The notes below the pieces were generated by a model that was not told where the DNA came from, made no database searches, and worked only from the letters and a program-made list of their open reading frames with translations. The position numbers and the translations under genes are program-made. A stretch of 64,000 nt of DNA from Jaltomata sinuosa (taxonomy: Eukaryota > Streptophyta > Magnoliopsida > Solanales > Solanaceae): positions 372,001 to 436,000 of the forward strand of contig QJPP01000058.1 in assembly GCA_003996215.1 (NCBI GenBank). Direction: 5' to 3'. Shown here piece after piece: positions 47,356-60,388 of the stretch. Within the stretch, counting starts at the first letter, position 1, and the number at the start of each line of letters is the position of its first letter.

Positions 47356-50183
47356 TCATCCACTACTAAAAAGATTTTCGTCCCCGAAAGTCAAGAAAGA
47401 AGGAAAGACTAGAGATTAAAAGAACAATGGATACAAAGCAAGCACTACTTTCTCGGACAACTCGGGTAGCCTCCTCGACTGGACGACACCCAATAGAACA
47501 GAACCAATGAAGGCAACCAAACCTAAACTCCTCACTAGCCAAACTGGATTCCAAACTTAAACTGCAAAACTCCAAGGATCTGCCAACCCAAATTGAACCT
47601 TGAGAATCACAACTGAAAAGCACTGACCGAACACCAAAACCAGAGAACCAAGGCAATCTACTCACTGAACCTGAATCCTCAATACCACAACCAAGTTTAC
47701 TAGAAAATCCAACAACCAAGACTCTAACCCATGAAACAACTGATCCGCAAATCCCTTTTATTCTTAACTGAATCCTTCTTAACCACAAACCGGAAGCTTC
47801 TTATAATTCGAGCACTCAAACCACCCTTGATAAACCAGTTGACACACGGAGATCCATAGTTCATGCTTATACTCTACCACAGACGAATTCACCCTTTTTA
47901 CTCAAACCTCTTCCAAACCAAGCTATAGCGTACTAGCCTTTGCCATCCAAGATAACAATCCGAAGCATATCATCAAAAATTAGAGTTACCTGCCCTGACT
48001 GTCCATTAACCAATAAATGAACAATTTTTCTTACATCAAACTCGACAACTGAACCCAGCTGAACCAACTATCTGAACCTGATTGAACTTTGCACACCCTG
48101 GTTAGGAAGTGCATGAATGAACACCCTATGTTGATGGAGAATCTTCTAAACTGTAGAACGAACCCAACTTCTACACCATGCCGAGTTTGAGTCCATTGGA
48201 AGCAAAAGAACCAGGGCAACCTGCCCAAGAAAACCGAACCAAAACCAAGCCTCTGCAAGGATTGTGGTAAGCCTACAACAAAGCTCATAACCACCACTAA
48301 GCCCTCAACTCTAAGAAGTACTGCTGCTACTCCGAATATTCGAACACCATTCGAATTTGAAATTACTTTACAAATCTCAACTCGGGAAAGTGTCTACCAT
48401 TCCCTGAATATCAAGTCAAAACACCCCGAATGCAAAAAAAAAGGTGTCTGGGGTTCAAAGTCACAATCTATATATAGAATTTCTGCATATACATTCAACA
48501 CATCCCTTGGGCCCAAATCAACTGCTCTACCATATCAGCACACAAACCAACCATCCCAAAGCATACCACATACCAAACTTCTAGTCCACACTGGCCGAGT
48601 CTAACCAATATTGGAACGCCACATAAAAGATAACCCTTGAAGAATCAACTAATCGAGCTTTTCAAACTCTCGACAATGAGTGGTGACCACCAGTCTCTAA
48701 GTATCATTAGAACTCCAAAATAGCCTTGCTAGCCTCAACTCACACAACCTAGTTACATCAAGCACACACCACCCCTGAATCTCGAACTCACACCGCAGAG
48801 TCTGTACAACCATGGTGGAAGGAACCTATTACTAACTAGAACACTGCAAAAATCTGGAATGTCCAGCCTAACTCAAAGGATAGCCAAGGACTAGGTGTCC
48901 AAGGCTAACTGTCACCCTATAACGAAAAATGGGTAAGCTAAGTTGGTCGAACTCAATGCCTTCCAGCCGAAGAAACTGCAATCGAAAGAACTAACCAAAA
49001 ATCATCCGGAGTAGTTTGCTAGCCTACGATTCTAAAACCCAACTTTAAAATTGCCAACCAAAGCCTTTGTTGAACTCATATGCCGCTAATGAACCCTTAG
49101 GAACCAAAGTCAACTAGGCTTTGAATAACAAGTCATCCACTCTGTAGATGCTACTGAACCCCCAAACCGCTTAAAGGAAAATCCACTGCAATATGCAAAC
49201 GGCCGAATTAAATCAACAACAAACAACCCAAGGCAAACCTTCATCATCACCAAAGTCAACTACTAAAACACATAAACACGAACAAGGAGTCATCTTCCTC
49301 CTTTTCCAACTAAACAAACCCTTCCTTAACATATATCAAACCCTACAAACTCCTTCTCAAATCGAATTTGTAGCCATTTCCTTAGCTCCCATACTTACAT
49401 TGTCAATACTCAAAAAGGCAGGAGAAAATAGGCCAGATGCCTGACTCACCCAATATGCTATGAATACAACTCAACCACGAGGCTACGGTCAATACTTAGT
49501 CAAAAATTCTAAAGTCAAAATCAATCACAATACTTATTTAAAAGCTCAACCAGAGGGCTACGATCAAAATTCATTCCAATTAGAACCGGGGAAACAATAA
49601 CACAACCTAACCAGACAATAAACTGAGTAAGACTATGGGAACAACTCACATACCTGCCAACCTTCTAAACCAACCAAACAAATATGGCCGACTCTAATCA
49701 CCCAAAAAACAAAACCAAACCATTCTCACTAGCAAAACCAACACCTCTTATCTCAAGACAGAAGCTCAAACTCTGGCACAACCACTGGTAACACCAAACT
49801 AGCATAAGAATTTCTAGCAAATTCTAGGAAATAACCTAGGCAACAACCATCTAGGATCACTCAAGAGGGGAGAATCAACACAAGCCTAGAGTCACAACGA
49901 AACAGGGATAAACCCAACCAAAAACAGAATAACAAGACTACCTACGAGCTACAACTCTGGGTGAAACACCTCACAAGGACAACTACCCCATCCACTATTA
50001 AGGAATAAACTACCAAAAAAATAACACATAGATACTATGATTCAAGTAGTCAAATAACTAAACAAGTAGTACGTAGGCATATAAGCAAATAAATGATAGA
50101 AGGGAAGGAATCGCATCGCGAATAGTACTATCACAAGTCGAAGGTAATAGGAGCCTAACCTAGAGCAGCTATATCAAGAACCT
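47356..50183 (-). other. pol-less 3' interior of element E
   Basis: The LTR-proximal end reads, on the minus strand, ...GCRPVEEATRVVRE...FRGRKSF, which resembles the VEEATW and FEDESLF end of D1 pol in a decayed form. The remaining 2.5 kb has no known domain. Equivalent sequence is at 18552-20779 (C) and 55220-56140 (F). Minus-strand open stretches (47788-47366, 48297-48031) are similar in part between copies but are always interrupted, so they are listed as relics only. A plus-strand frame at 49193-49444 is probably fortuitous. Confidence 0.65.
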
Positions 50184-51329
50184 CTACCTCAGGCCCACCA
50201 AGAAGGGCATCATACTAATGTGATCTAACTCTGGACTGAGTAGTCGAAGCTGAAGGCTCAACCATCCCTCACCGGGGACAATCTCTAGAAAAGTGACCAA
50301 GCACTTCATAATTATAACAACCAGGCTGACCAGGATACACAATCGTGACACAATTTCTAGCAAAATTCCCATGCTCACCACACTGACAACAACCTTTACC
50401 TAAACCTATAGAATAAAAACCACCTCTAACAATCTTGGGACCACCCATAGTACCCTGCACTCCACCTCTATCCAGTGGCACTGAAGCCCTAGGAGATAAG
50501 TTATGCTGACCCTGCTGACTAGAAGGTGGAATCGTGGGACAATCCCTAACAAATTTCCATGCCCACCACACTGAAAGCAATTTCCACTGAATACATGTGG
50601 GCGGGAAGATCTCACTGAACCTGACCGGCTACCACAACCTACATAACCTGAATATGAACCTCGAGGAATCTGACCCGTACCATGCCACTTTGCTCAACAT
50701 GTCTTATACCAACACCCTCTTAAACTTGTGGAGTAACTAAAACTGGCCGGGTAGATAAGAAGTAATAGAACTTTTCTCTAGTTGAGAAATTCCTACCTCG
50801 AGTCTGGGAACCTCGGAAACCATCCTTGCCATGATATCTCTTAGCACTACCTCCATAAGCCTCACGGCATAAACCCTTGATAGCCCAAGCATGATCCACT
50901 ACTTGAAGGAAAGTCATCCAAACTGTAACCAAATGGTCGATCGCCAAATGGAGCGGTGCAAATCAAACCTCCAACAAAGCTCTGAACCCTACCAAACTCT
51001 GAAGGAACAGTCCTAGCAGTACGCTTAACCATCTCATGAAGTCTCTCCTCATAGTCCAACATCGACATACAACCCTGCTGAAGAGATGGTAGCTCAACCC
51101 TAGATGAGGCACCGCTCAAAGAAATGAGTATAGAAACACCCACTGGAGGACTCAGAGTCTTAGCCACAGTGTCCTGAAGAACTGGAGTAGCTATGAATCT
51201 AATCAGAGGCTGGGCTGACCCAACACCCCCTATCTGATATGGTAAACTCTAACTCTAAAGTCCAAGTGCTGACGAAAGCACTGAAGTAATAGGTACATAA
51301 GCCTCGACACCGACCACTGTTGAACTCAT
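50184..51329 (-). pseudogene. partial gag of element E with three zinc-knuckle remnants
   Basis: The likely start is the ATG at 51329-51327 (MSSTVVGVEA). The capsid end is recognisable as MLDYEERLHEM...VQSFVGGL, but it comes only about 100 residues after the start, so the N-terminal gag half is shortened compared with D1. It is followed by a linker and three CCHC-type remnants: CFQCGGHG...VRDC (50585-50540, frameshifted), CCQCGEHGNFARNC (about 50395-50349, His changed to Asn) and CYNYEVLGHFSRDC (about 50320-50279, second Cys changed to Tyr). No knuckle is fully intact. Confidence 0.75.
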
Positions 51330-51528
51330 CTTAGGTATCGTAGAAGGAGTGAAACAACCAATTTAGAAGTCAATAGAGCCAGGAACGCACAATAAGGATC
51401 CAAGAAGATGAAACTTTTCCCAACAGTACCCTGTAGCCTCCCGCAGATAGGATATGGATATTATTGTACCGATCTGTGAGACTCTACTTAGATACTTACT
51501 TCTGTACCATGACACCGGTGAATCTAGA

Positions 51529-51540
51529 GATCTAATACCA
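51529..51540 (-). other. degenerate primer binding site of element E
   Basis: Minus-strand TGGTATTAGATC, two changes from TGGTATCAGAGC, at the right distance from the LTR end. Confidence 0.7.
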
Positions 51541-51544
51541 AGAT

Positions 51545-54500
51545 TTTACTACCTGATTTCTCAGGTCCTGATGGCACTGATAACCCCAGTAGGCAAACCA
51601 ATTCCCGTAGCCCGGAATGGTTAGTAATGGGCTACTACCTAGCCAATACGCACAATGAACAGAAATAAGCGGAAGTAGAATATAAAGATAAGACAACGTG
51701 GAAGCAACAACCCTAAATATACATACAAATGATAATACACCAACCCCAAGACTTGGTATCGATAGTACATAAGCTTCTAATAGAATACAAGTGTTGGAAG
51801 TAACAAAAGATAAGTACAACTGTCTCCGCATATACAAAGAGTACCAATACAAAGATGAGATGTGGTCAAGCCCCGACCGTCAGGCGCTCACCCTAGTCTT
51901 TAAGATCTAAAAGTTGCACGAGTATCCAATGCAAAGAACGGTGAAAGCCCAACTAATATCTGCACCAAAAAGATGCAGAAGTGTAGTATGAGCACCAATT
52001 GCTAAGCAACGGGTACCCAGTAGGCATCATTGGCCGACTGAGTGCATATAAGATATAAAAATAGTAAGTAGCAGATAGCAAGAAAGTAGTCACCAAAAGA
52101 AATAGAGAGAGCACAAGGAACTAGCATAGAGAATAGTCAACCAAGAGTTATAAGCAAGCAATGCTAGCATAGAAGATATACATAACACAGAAACATATGT
52201 GTAAGAAAGAGGGACGCACCTGGGATCCTTGAACCAATAGTATAAATAAAGAGAGAGAAACAAGAACATGGAGGTATACTGGTAAACTCAAGTAAGAACA
52301 GAAAGAAGGAAAGCAATCCAACATAATCAACTAGAAGCCATAAAAGTAATAAAAACATACTAAAACACCAACTCTAAAGATAAGCATGAACCGGGATCCA
52401 ACTCACAATTTACAACCTAGAATGGAATAACTAAACCACCAGAACCAAGAGTTCTACTCAGAATCAAGATAAGGAACAATGTCCTATAAATCATAACTGC
52501 TCAGGAGGACATAGGACAAAGCCTCAAAGGTATAGGACTCACTAGCCCCTCAATACTCAAACCCAAAACTCGGAGCCTCAACAGGCTAAAACTTACCAAT
52601 TCACAACAACCAAAGACCACAACTAGCTCTATGAAATGATAGGAGTAATATAATCTACCTACAGTCCCAACAGCCGCCCATACAACCGAGGAACACAATC
52701 AAGTGAACTCAAACCCTTCGGCCGCCCATATAATTGGAGCATACACTAAACACAACAAACAAGGGTGGAATCCAAGTGAAATATGCATGATGATGTGATA
52801 TAATGAATCTGTAACCAAGTTTGATCGCAGTGTTGTATCTTACCCCCTTCGGTGCCCCAAAGGTACAATAAATGCGGGATCTATGGAAGGAATTCTCCCA
52901 AGTACCTCTACTCCATCGTACACCCCTCCTTTCAAACAACATTGGCATGTAGGGTCTATGGAGGTCTACTCATAAACCATATACAAAACACAAAATTCAA
53001 ATATCTCAACAATCAAGATCTCATAGTATGTGCTCGGATTCAATCCAAGTCTAAATCAGTAGTAGTAATCTCAATAACCACCATCAAGGGTGCCCAGAGC
53101 GTATCCGGGTCTAAAACAGAAGTCAAGTATAAAGATCCCTAAACAGGGTACCCATCACATATTCGGGTCTAAATCCGTAGAAAATAATATATAGCGCTAC
53201 GGTCCAGCTGAGCCTAGTATCAGGATGAAAAACAGTAATCAAATCATCAAAGTATCCTCTCTACTCCGAGAGGTTTCATAAAAGCCAGTTCCAAAACCCT
53301 TTCAAAGTCACATTACCGAAAATAGGACCTCAGGGCCATGCAAGGTTTAGAAAATCAATTATAGTAGTCCCAAAGCCAAATCAGTAGTAAAATATGCAGG
53401 GAAAATCTTTTCATGTATGATTTGCTTGCAAATAATAGAGTATCCAAAAATGGGTCACAAATATTTCCTATCGGCCCTGAACATGTTCAACAACTCTACA
53501 ACATTCATAACCAGCCTAGAAGGATATATTTATGTCTTAGACTTGCAGAGATTACCAATTAGCCCACCATCTATGTTCCAAAGTCAAAACAAGGCCACAC
53601 AGGACCACAAGGGTAATATATACAATACTACACGAATACTACAACCAACGTATGAAATAAATGGACAGTTAAGATGGGAAAGGTCTGGGGTACCAACCTA
53701 TAACAACCCACCCAAGGATGCTAATTAATGCAGTTATAGCCTATATATGCAGAGTATAGGTAGGGAAAGCAATAACCTACCTGTTGTTCGATGAATAGTT
53801 ACGGTGATAGCGTCGTCCATGCTCGAACTACTTGAGAAGCTCCAAATTGTGAAACTACTATCAACACAATAATCTATACATTAAAATGAGACTAACGATA
53901 CCCATATTGCTATAATAATAGTCGAGTCAAACTCTAGGTCAAAAGCGGGCCCATGAGGCCCACAACCCAAAACCAAAAATAGAAAGAGGCATGATGACCA
54001 CAATGATGCCAAGAAGACCTGCTCCAAAATGGAGCACAATTAGCTAAGAGGAGGGCACCAAAACAGCCCGCTCAAGAGGTAAAGTTGAAATTTTAAGAAC
54101 AAAAGTCGGAAATTAGGCAAGGATTACTTACCACAAAGAGAGAATTTTAAGCCAAGACGGTGAATTCCTCAAACCCATGAACATGCAAGAGCAAGGAGGG
54201 AAGAATCTACAAGGATTCTGAAATCTTAGGAAGTTTACCAACAATGGTGATTTCTATAATAACAAAACAAAAGCTAGGTGGGGAAGAAGACTTACCAAGA
54301 ATCGAAGAAGAAAGGATTATCAATGAATAATTAATTTCCCAAGGTAAGGAACTGATATGGATCAATTTGGTAGAGGGAAATTTGTGTTTAGAGTTGGAAA
54401 AGTTTAAGAGAAAAGGCTGGAAATACAAAAATCCCGAAATTAATAGTGCTGGGAAAATGGCCAGCGCCAACAACTCTATCGCGCTGGCCTGCCAAAACAC

Positions 54501-55219
54501 ACATGAGCGCGATTGCGCTAGGCCAGTGTTGATGGCACCGAAGTCCTGGTCTGTAATATTTTTGTGCAACTTTTTGAAACTCCACGGGGCATTCTGGGCA
54601 TAATCTAAAATCGATATTCAAAATCCAATAATGCTAATAGAGTGGAAACAATGTTCTGGACTCAACAGAATCGATGAAACTTCCATATGAGGTCATTTCA
54701 GAAGAATGTTGACCCAAGTCAACACTAGCTAACACCAACCAAACATCTAAAATAAGCCTGGATCACTCGAGACTCGAACGAACCAACTACCTAATACAAA
54801 CTCGGCATTCTAGAGCTAACGATGCTGACGAAATTTCCATCCTAGGCCGTCTTCTCTGAATGTTGACCAAAGTCAACCAAGCAAGCCCAACTAGCTTGAA
54901 AACACAGACTGAGAGAGAATTCCAAGCTGAAAAGCTCCTGGATCCCGACTAAAGGTCCCACTAGACCAAAGTACACGCTCCTGAGGTAAAGGTACTGTCG
55001 AAATTTAATTCTGAGCACGTTCACTAAGAATGTTGACCGAAGTCAATGATTTCAAAAGCTTAAAGCTCTAAAATAAAGAATAGCCAAAAATACCAAACAA
55101 ATGGCCTGGGCACCAAACTACTGTACCTAGAAAGACATAAATGACTTGGGACCACTACAAGAAAGCTCTAATAGTAAAATAAAGGCAAAACTGCATAAAT
55201 GACCGGAAGGGTCATTACA
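51545..55219 (-). repeat. LTR4: 5' LTR of element E (3.7 kb)
   Basis: The left end (TTTTACTACCTGATTTCTC) is a decayed TGTCACGACC end. The right end is CATTACA at 55219. It is colinear with LTRs A and C. The GC-rich block is present but shorter (about 54460-54545: AGCGC, GGCCAGCGCC). It is bordered on the right, with no spacer, by plus-strand element F. Confidence 0.85.
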
Positions 55220-56140
55220 GCTTACCACCCCCCTTTGCAAGGTCTTGGTTTTGGTTTGGGTCTTTTGGGCATGTTGCCCCAGTTCATTTGCTTGAAGTTG
55301 ATTCAGGCTTAGCACAATTCAGCGTAGGTGGTTTCATTGGCAGTTGAGGAATTTATTCATTAGCACACGGTGTTCATACATGCCTTTTCTAACCCTGGTG
55401 GATGGATTTTGTTTGAGCTTTAATGGTTGGTTCAGTTGAGTTCTTATATCGAGATTCGTCCGAGTAAAAGCATCTATTCATTGGTTGATGGTCAGATTGA
55501 ACAGGTAACTCCAGTTGTCAATGATATGCTACGAGTTGTTATATTGGATAGCAAAGGCTAGTAGATTATTGCTTGGCTTTGAAAGAGTTTGAATAAAATG
55601 GGTGACTTCATTCACGGTGGAGTATAAGCAGGAACTATAGATCTTTGGTGTGTCAGTTGATATTTTGAGGGTGGCTCAAGCGCTCGACTTGCGTGAATCT
55701 TCGTGGTTATGGTGAAAAAAGGTTCAGGTCAAAATAAAGGGTTTTGCGGATCAGCGGGTTCATGAGTTAGAGTTTTTGGGTTGATGGCTTTGTTGGTGCA
55801 CTTGGTTGTGGTTTCAAGGATTCAAGTTTTGTGTGTTGATTGCCTTGGTTCTCTGGTTTCGGTGTTATGCTGGTGCTTTCTAGTTGATATTCTCGAGGTT
55901 CAGTTTGGGTTGACAGACTCTTGGAGTTTTGGAGTTTAAGTTCAGAATATAGCTTGGTTTGTAAGGACTTTAGGCTTGGTTTCTTTTCATGGTTTCATTT
56001 TGTTGGGTGTCGTCCGATCGAGGAGACTACCCAAGGTGTCCGAAATAGTGGTGCAGGCTTTGTATCTGTTGTTCTTAAGTCCTTAGTATTTTCCTTCTTT
56101 CCTGACTTTCGAGGACGAAAGTCTTTTTAGTAGTGGATGA
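55220..56140 (+). other. internal 3' tail of element F (plus strand)
   Basis: It is the reverse-complement equivalent of 48280-47356 in element E, for example GCTTACCAC, CTTTGCAAGG and TTGGTTTTGGTTTGG. It ends with GCRPIEETTQGVR...FRGRKSF codons and TAGTAGTGGATGA just before the LTR. A 69-codon open end (55921-56130) is the best-preserved copy of this tail. Everything upstream in F is missing, with LTR4 lying head to head against it. Confidence 0.75.
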
Positions 56141-57501
56141 TGTAATGATCATTCTGGTCATTTACGCATTTTCACCTTTCTTGTACTGTTCGAGCATGCC
56201 TATAGCAACCCCAAGTGATTTATGGCTTGCTGGGACCGGTAGTTCGATGCCTGGGCAATTTGTTTGGTCTTTTTTACCGTTCCTTGGTTTAGAGCTTTAA
56301 ACTTTGGAAATCATTATCTTTAGTCAGCATTCTTGGTAATCATGCTCAGAATCAAATTCCATCAGCATTGTTAGCTTCGAAATATTGAGTTTAGGATAGA
56401 AGGGCCATTGGTTTGGGTCCCGAGGCTTCCGGACTTGATTTTGGCTATTGGGTTCCATTTTGGAAATAGTTGGCGTAAGGTTAATTTTGGGCGAGGGGTC
56501 CACTTTTCATAAAATCAACTAACAATGGAATTTTTGTCGATTCTATTGGATCCGGAACTTCGTTTCTAGTTGAATAGCTCAGCTCATTTTTGTTCGTGGG
56601 ACCCCATATGCGGTCATGGGTACCCAAAGTGTGAAAATATGCCCTTGGCGTTGCTGGTTGCTGGTGTGGAGCCAGGGCACCGCTGGCTGCCCATGAACCT
56701 CAGTGCCCATGCCAGTCCCTAGCCTCCTGCCCACCAGCGCCTATGCCAGCATCCCTTCGGGAATATAGGGAACACATGGGTGTCTCCATCTGATTCTCAA
56801 AGCTGCCACCCCGTCACTCTATCCTCACTGTTACACCATGCCTCCACTGTTCCGGCGATTTTCCGGCGAACAACAGCTCAACAATGATAACAACCAGTCC
56901 CAAATCTGGCCGGTGAGCAGCGTTTCACGCGCCTCCGGTGAATCCAGATCTTCGCCGGTCAGATCTGCTCCGGCTAGATCTACTCTGGTCAGATCCGAGT
57001 CTTGATCTTGCTCTCTTTCTCTCTTTTCTTTGTGTTTCTTGTGTATCTTCTCCTTGCAAGTCCTTTGCAACCTCAGCTCCGGCTCAATTTCCAGCGTCCA
57101 CCGAGCTTCCGACGACCACCGAGATTCCGGCAAATAAAAAGATTCCGACGACCAATTTCGACACCCCATCTTGCCGGAAACCAACCACTTCAGCAAGCAG
57201 ACCTTCCTTCTCTCCTCTCAGCTTGACCCCGGTGACTTCTATTCCTAGGCTTTATTTTCGTCCTCAGTTTTTCTTATCGCATTCTTGATAGCCTATCTAG
57301 GTTGACATCTCTGTCATTGCTTTAACACTCGCTGTCTAGTTTTTTACATTTTATATTGATTTTGACGTGTAGCGTATTCGGGAAGCAAATTATTGGCTCT
57401 ATATCATGTTTGGTAGTGTAGTTCCTGTCTCTTGTACCTTATTTTGCTTTTCTTGTCTTATAGTTGTCTAGTATAGAGTAGTTGGTGGAGTTGGTTTATT
57501 C

Positions 57502-58389
57502 TTGATTATAGCGCACGTTTTAGTGGCTTTGGTGAATGATGGTCGAGTAGGGTCATGTCATCGGTCGCACTCGGGTTTGGGCGCAGGGTCGGGGGTGAGG
57601 CCGGGGGCGGGGGCGAGGGGAAGGAGAGGTAAGGGGGTTAAGGGAGCATCAAGGTTGAGAATAGGGTCTTGGAACATAGGGACTTTATCCGGAAAGTCCA
57701 TAGAGCTAGTGAAGGTTCTAAGGAAGAGGAGGATTAGCATAACGTGTGTCCAGGAGACTAAATGGGTGGGCACTAAGGCGTGAGAGGTAGACGGGTATAA
57801 GTTGTGGTACTCAGGAGGTGTGAGGAATAGGAATGGGGTAGGTATCCTAGTGGATGAGGAGTTGAGAGAGCAAGTGGTGGAGGTTAGGAGGGTCAACGAT
57901 AGGTTGATGACAATTAAGTTAGTACTTGGAGGGTCTACTTTGAACATTATTAGTGCGTACGCACCACAAGCGGGCTTAGATGAGGAGGAGAAGAAACGCT
58001 TTTGGGAGGTTTTGGACGAGGTAGTGGGAGGTTTGCCTGACACTGAGAAGCTTTTCATTGGAGGAGATTTCAATGGGCACATCGGGGCATCTTCGAGGGG
58101 TTATAACGATGTGCATAGAGGCTTTGGTTTCGGGGATAGGAATGAAGGGGGTGCCGCACTCTTGGATTTCGCTAGAGCTTTTAGGTTGAGAGTAGCTAAC
58201 TCTAGTTTCCAAAAGAAGGAGGAGCATTTGGTTACCTTTCGTAGTTCGGTGGCCAAGACTCAGATAGACTTTTTGCTCCTTAGGACAGGTGATAGAGGTC
58301 TTTGTAAAGACTGTAAGGTTATCCCAAGTGATAATCTTTCGACCCAACATAGACTCTTAGTGATGGATTTAGAGATCAAGAAGGAGTAA
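57502..58389 (+). pseudogene. RTE endonuclease domain
   Basis: The readable motifs are RIGSWNIGTLSGK, CVQETKWVG (catalytic Glu), NIISAYAPQAG, FIGGDFNGHIG (metal-binding Asp and Asn) and the end STQHRLLVMD with the catalytic His. This is the full set of an APE-type endonuclease. Two stops, TGA at 57781-57783 and TAA at 58387-58389, interrupt an otherwise continuous frame. The domain would nick target DNA to prime reverse transcription. Confidence 0.9.
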
Positions 58390-60388
58390 AAGAAGCGGTT
58401 TATGGATGACCGGCCTAGGATTAAATGGGGTAGCCTGACTATGGCCAGTGCACTGGAAATAGGGGAGAAGTTGTTGACTAGGGGGGCTTGGGGGAGTAGT
58501 GGGGATGTGGATAATATGTGGGATACGACCGCTAGTTGCATAAGGGAGACGGCTAGAGAGGTGTTGGGCGTCTCGAGAGGTCGTTCTGGCAAGCATCGAG
58601 GGGACTGGTGGTGGAATGGAGAAGTAAAAGGAAAGGTGGAGGCTAAAAAGGGGTCATATGCGAAGTTGGTAGAGAGTAAGGATGAGGAGGAGAGAGCGAA
58701 GGAATAGGGAGGCGTATAAGATAGCTAGGAAGGAGGCTAAGTTAGCGGTAACGGCAGCTAAAACGGCAGCCTTTGAAAGCTTATACGCGGCTTTAGAGGA
58801 TAAAGGTGGGGATAAGAAGTTATACAGGTTAGCAAAGGCTAGAGAGAGGAGGACTCAGGACCTTGACCAAGTGAAGTGCATCAAGGACGAAGATGGCAAA
58901 AGACTAGTAGATGAGGTACTTATTAGGAGGAGATGGCAGTCTTACTTCCATGGACTCTTGAATGAAGAGGGGGACAAAAGCTTTGTGCTGGAAGATTTGG
59001 CACACTCAGAGAGGCGTTGTGACTATGATTATTGTAGCCGTATAAAGGTTGAAGAGGTTAAGGTTGCGATTCGTAAGATGCGAAGGGGTAGGGCGATGGG
59101 GCCAGATGAGATTCCCGTTGATTTTTGGAAGAGCTCGGGTGAGACAGGTGTGAAGTGGCTAACCGAGTTGTTTGATGGTATTTTTAGAACGGCAAAGATG
59201 CCTGAAGCTTGGAGATGGAGCACGATGATTCCTTTGTACAAAAACAAGGGTGATATTCAGAGTTGCAATAACTATAGGGGTATCAAATTGCTAAGCCACA
59301 CTATGAAGGTCTGGGAGAGGGTGGTGGAGTTGAGGTAGAGACAGATCGTGCCTATTTCAGAGAACCAGTTCGGCTTTATGCCTGGACGCTCGACTACAGA
59401 AGCTATTCATCTCCTTAGAAGACTGGTGGAGCAGTAGAGGGAAAGGAAGAAGGACTTGCACATGGTGTTCATCGATCTAGAAAAGGCGTATGATAAAGTC
59501 CCTAGAGAGGTCCTTTGGAGGTGCTTGGAGGCTCGAGGTGTACCCATGGAGTACACCAGATCAATTAAGGACATGTATGAGGGGGCCAAGACTCGCGTTA
59601 GAACTGTGGGAGGAGATTCGGAGCACTTTCCCGTGTTAATGGGGTTGCACCAGGGATCGACCCTTAGCCCGTTTTTATTTGCCTTGGTAATGGATGTATT
59701 GACGCGGCAAATACAAGGTGAGGTGCCATGGTGCATGTTATTTGCGGATGATGTAATTTTGGTGGACGAGACTAGCGGAGGAGTTAATGCTAAGTTGGAG
59801 GTTTGGAGACAGACCCTCGAGTCGAAGGGGTTTAGGTTGAGCAGGACCAAGACTGAATATATGGAGTGCAAGTTCAGTGAGGCGACTCAGGATGATGACG
59901 TAGAAGTGAAGCTGGATACACAGGTCATCCAAAAGAAAGGGAGTTTCAAGTATCTTGGGACTATTATCCAAGAAAATGGAGAGATTGATGAGGATGTCAC
60001 CCATCGTATTGGTGTTGGGTGGATGAAATGGAGGCTCGCATCTGGAGTCTTGTGCGATAAGAAGGTGCCTACTAAACTTAAAGGTAAATTCTACAGAGTG
60101 GTGGTCCGACCAGCTTTGTTGTATGGAGTTGAGTGTTGGCCAGTAAAGAACTCCCATATTCAAAAGATGAAGGTGGCGGAGATGAGGATGTTGCGATGGA
60201 TGTGCGGGTTTACTAGGAGAGATAGGATTAGAAATGAGGATATCCGAGATAAGGTGGGTGTGGCGTCGGTGGAAGATAAGATGCGGAAAGCGAGGTTGAG
60301 ATGGTTCGGACATGTGAGGAGGAGAGGCACGGATGCTCCAGTGCGGAGGTGTGAGAGGTTGGCTATGGATGGTTACAGGAGAGGATGA
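58390..60388 (+). pseudogene. RTE reverse transcriptase and C-terminus
   Basis: The linker has a basic region ([12 protein letters not shown]) after a frameshift near 58700. RT follows: [40 protein letters not shown], a stop at 59336, NQFGFMPGRSTTEAI, a stop at 59437, [28 protein letters not shown] and the catalytic [10 protein letters not shown] (intact). The C-terminal part contains the [20 protein letters not shown] and [11 protein letters not shown] segments typical of the clade. Translation would continue past the stop at 60386 for about 25 more codons in related elements (GRPKKYW). Confidence 0.9.

Larger units (their letters stand above)
47309..55219 (-). mobile_element. gag-only (TR-GAG-like) LTR element E
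   Basis: Minus strand from 55219: complete 5' LTR, degenerate PBS, a partial gag with zinc knuckles (51329-50184), then 2.8 kb without pol, and a 3' LTR of which only a small end survives beyond the LINE. No protease, RT, RNase H or integrase could be found. The interior just before the 3' LTR keeps a relic of the chromodomain end of pol, so the element derives from a Tekay-like ancestor by replacement or loss of pol. Elements C and F share this interior. Confidence 0.75.

Noticed and set aside
47366..47788. 140-codon minus-strand frame as an intact gene
   Set aside because: It is a relic tail of pol plus unassigned interior. The equivalent stretches in C and F have stops at other places.
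57558..58082. 174-codon minus-strand frame opposite the RTE endonuclease
   Set aside because: Shadow of the real plus-strand domain, whose catalytic motifs are clear.
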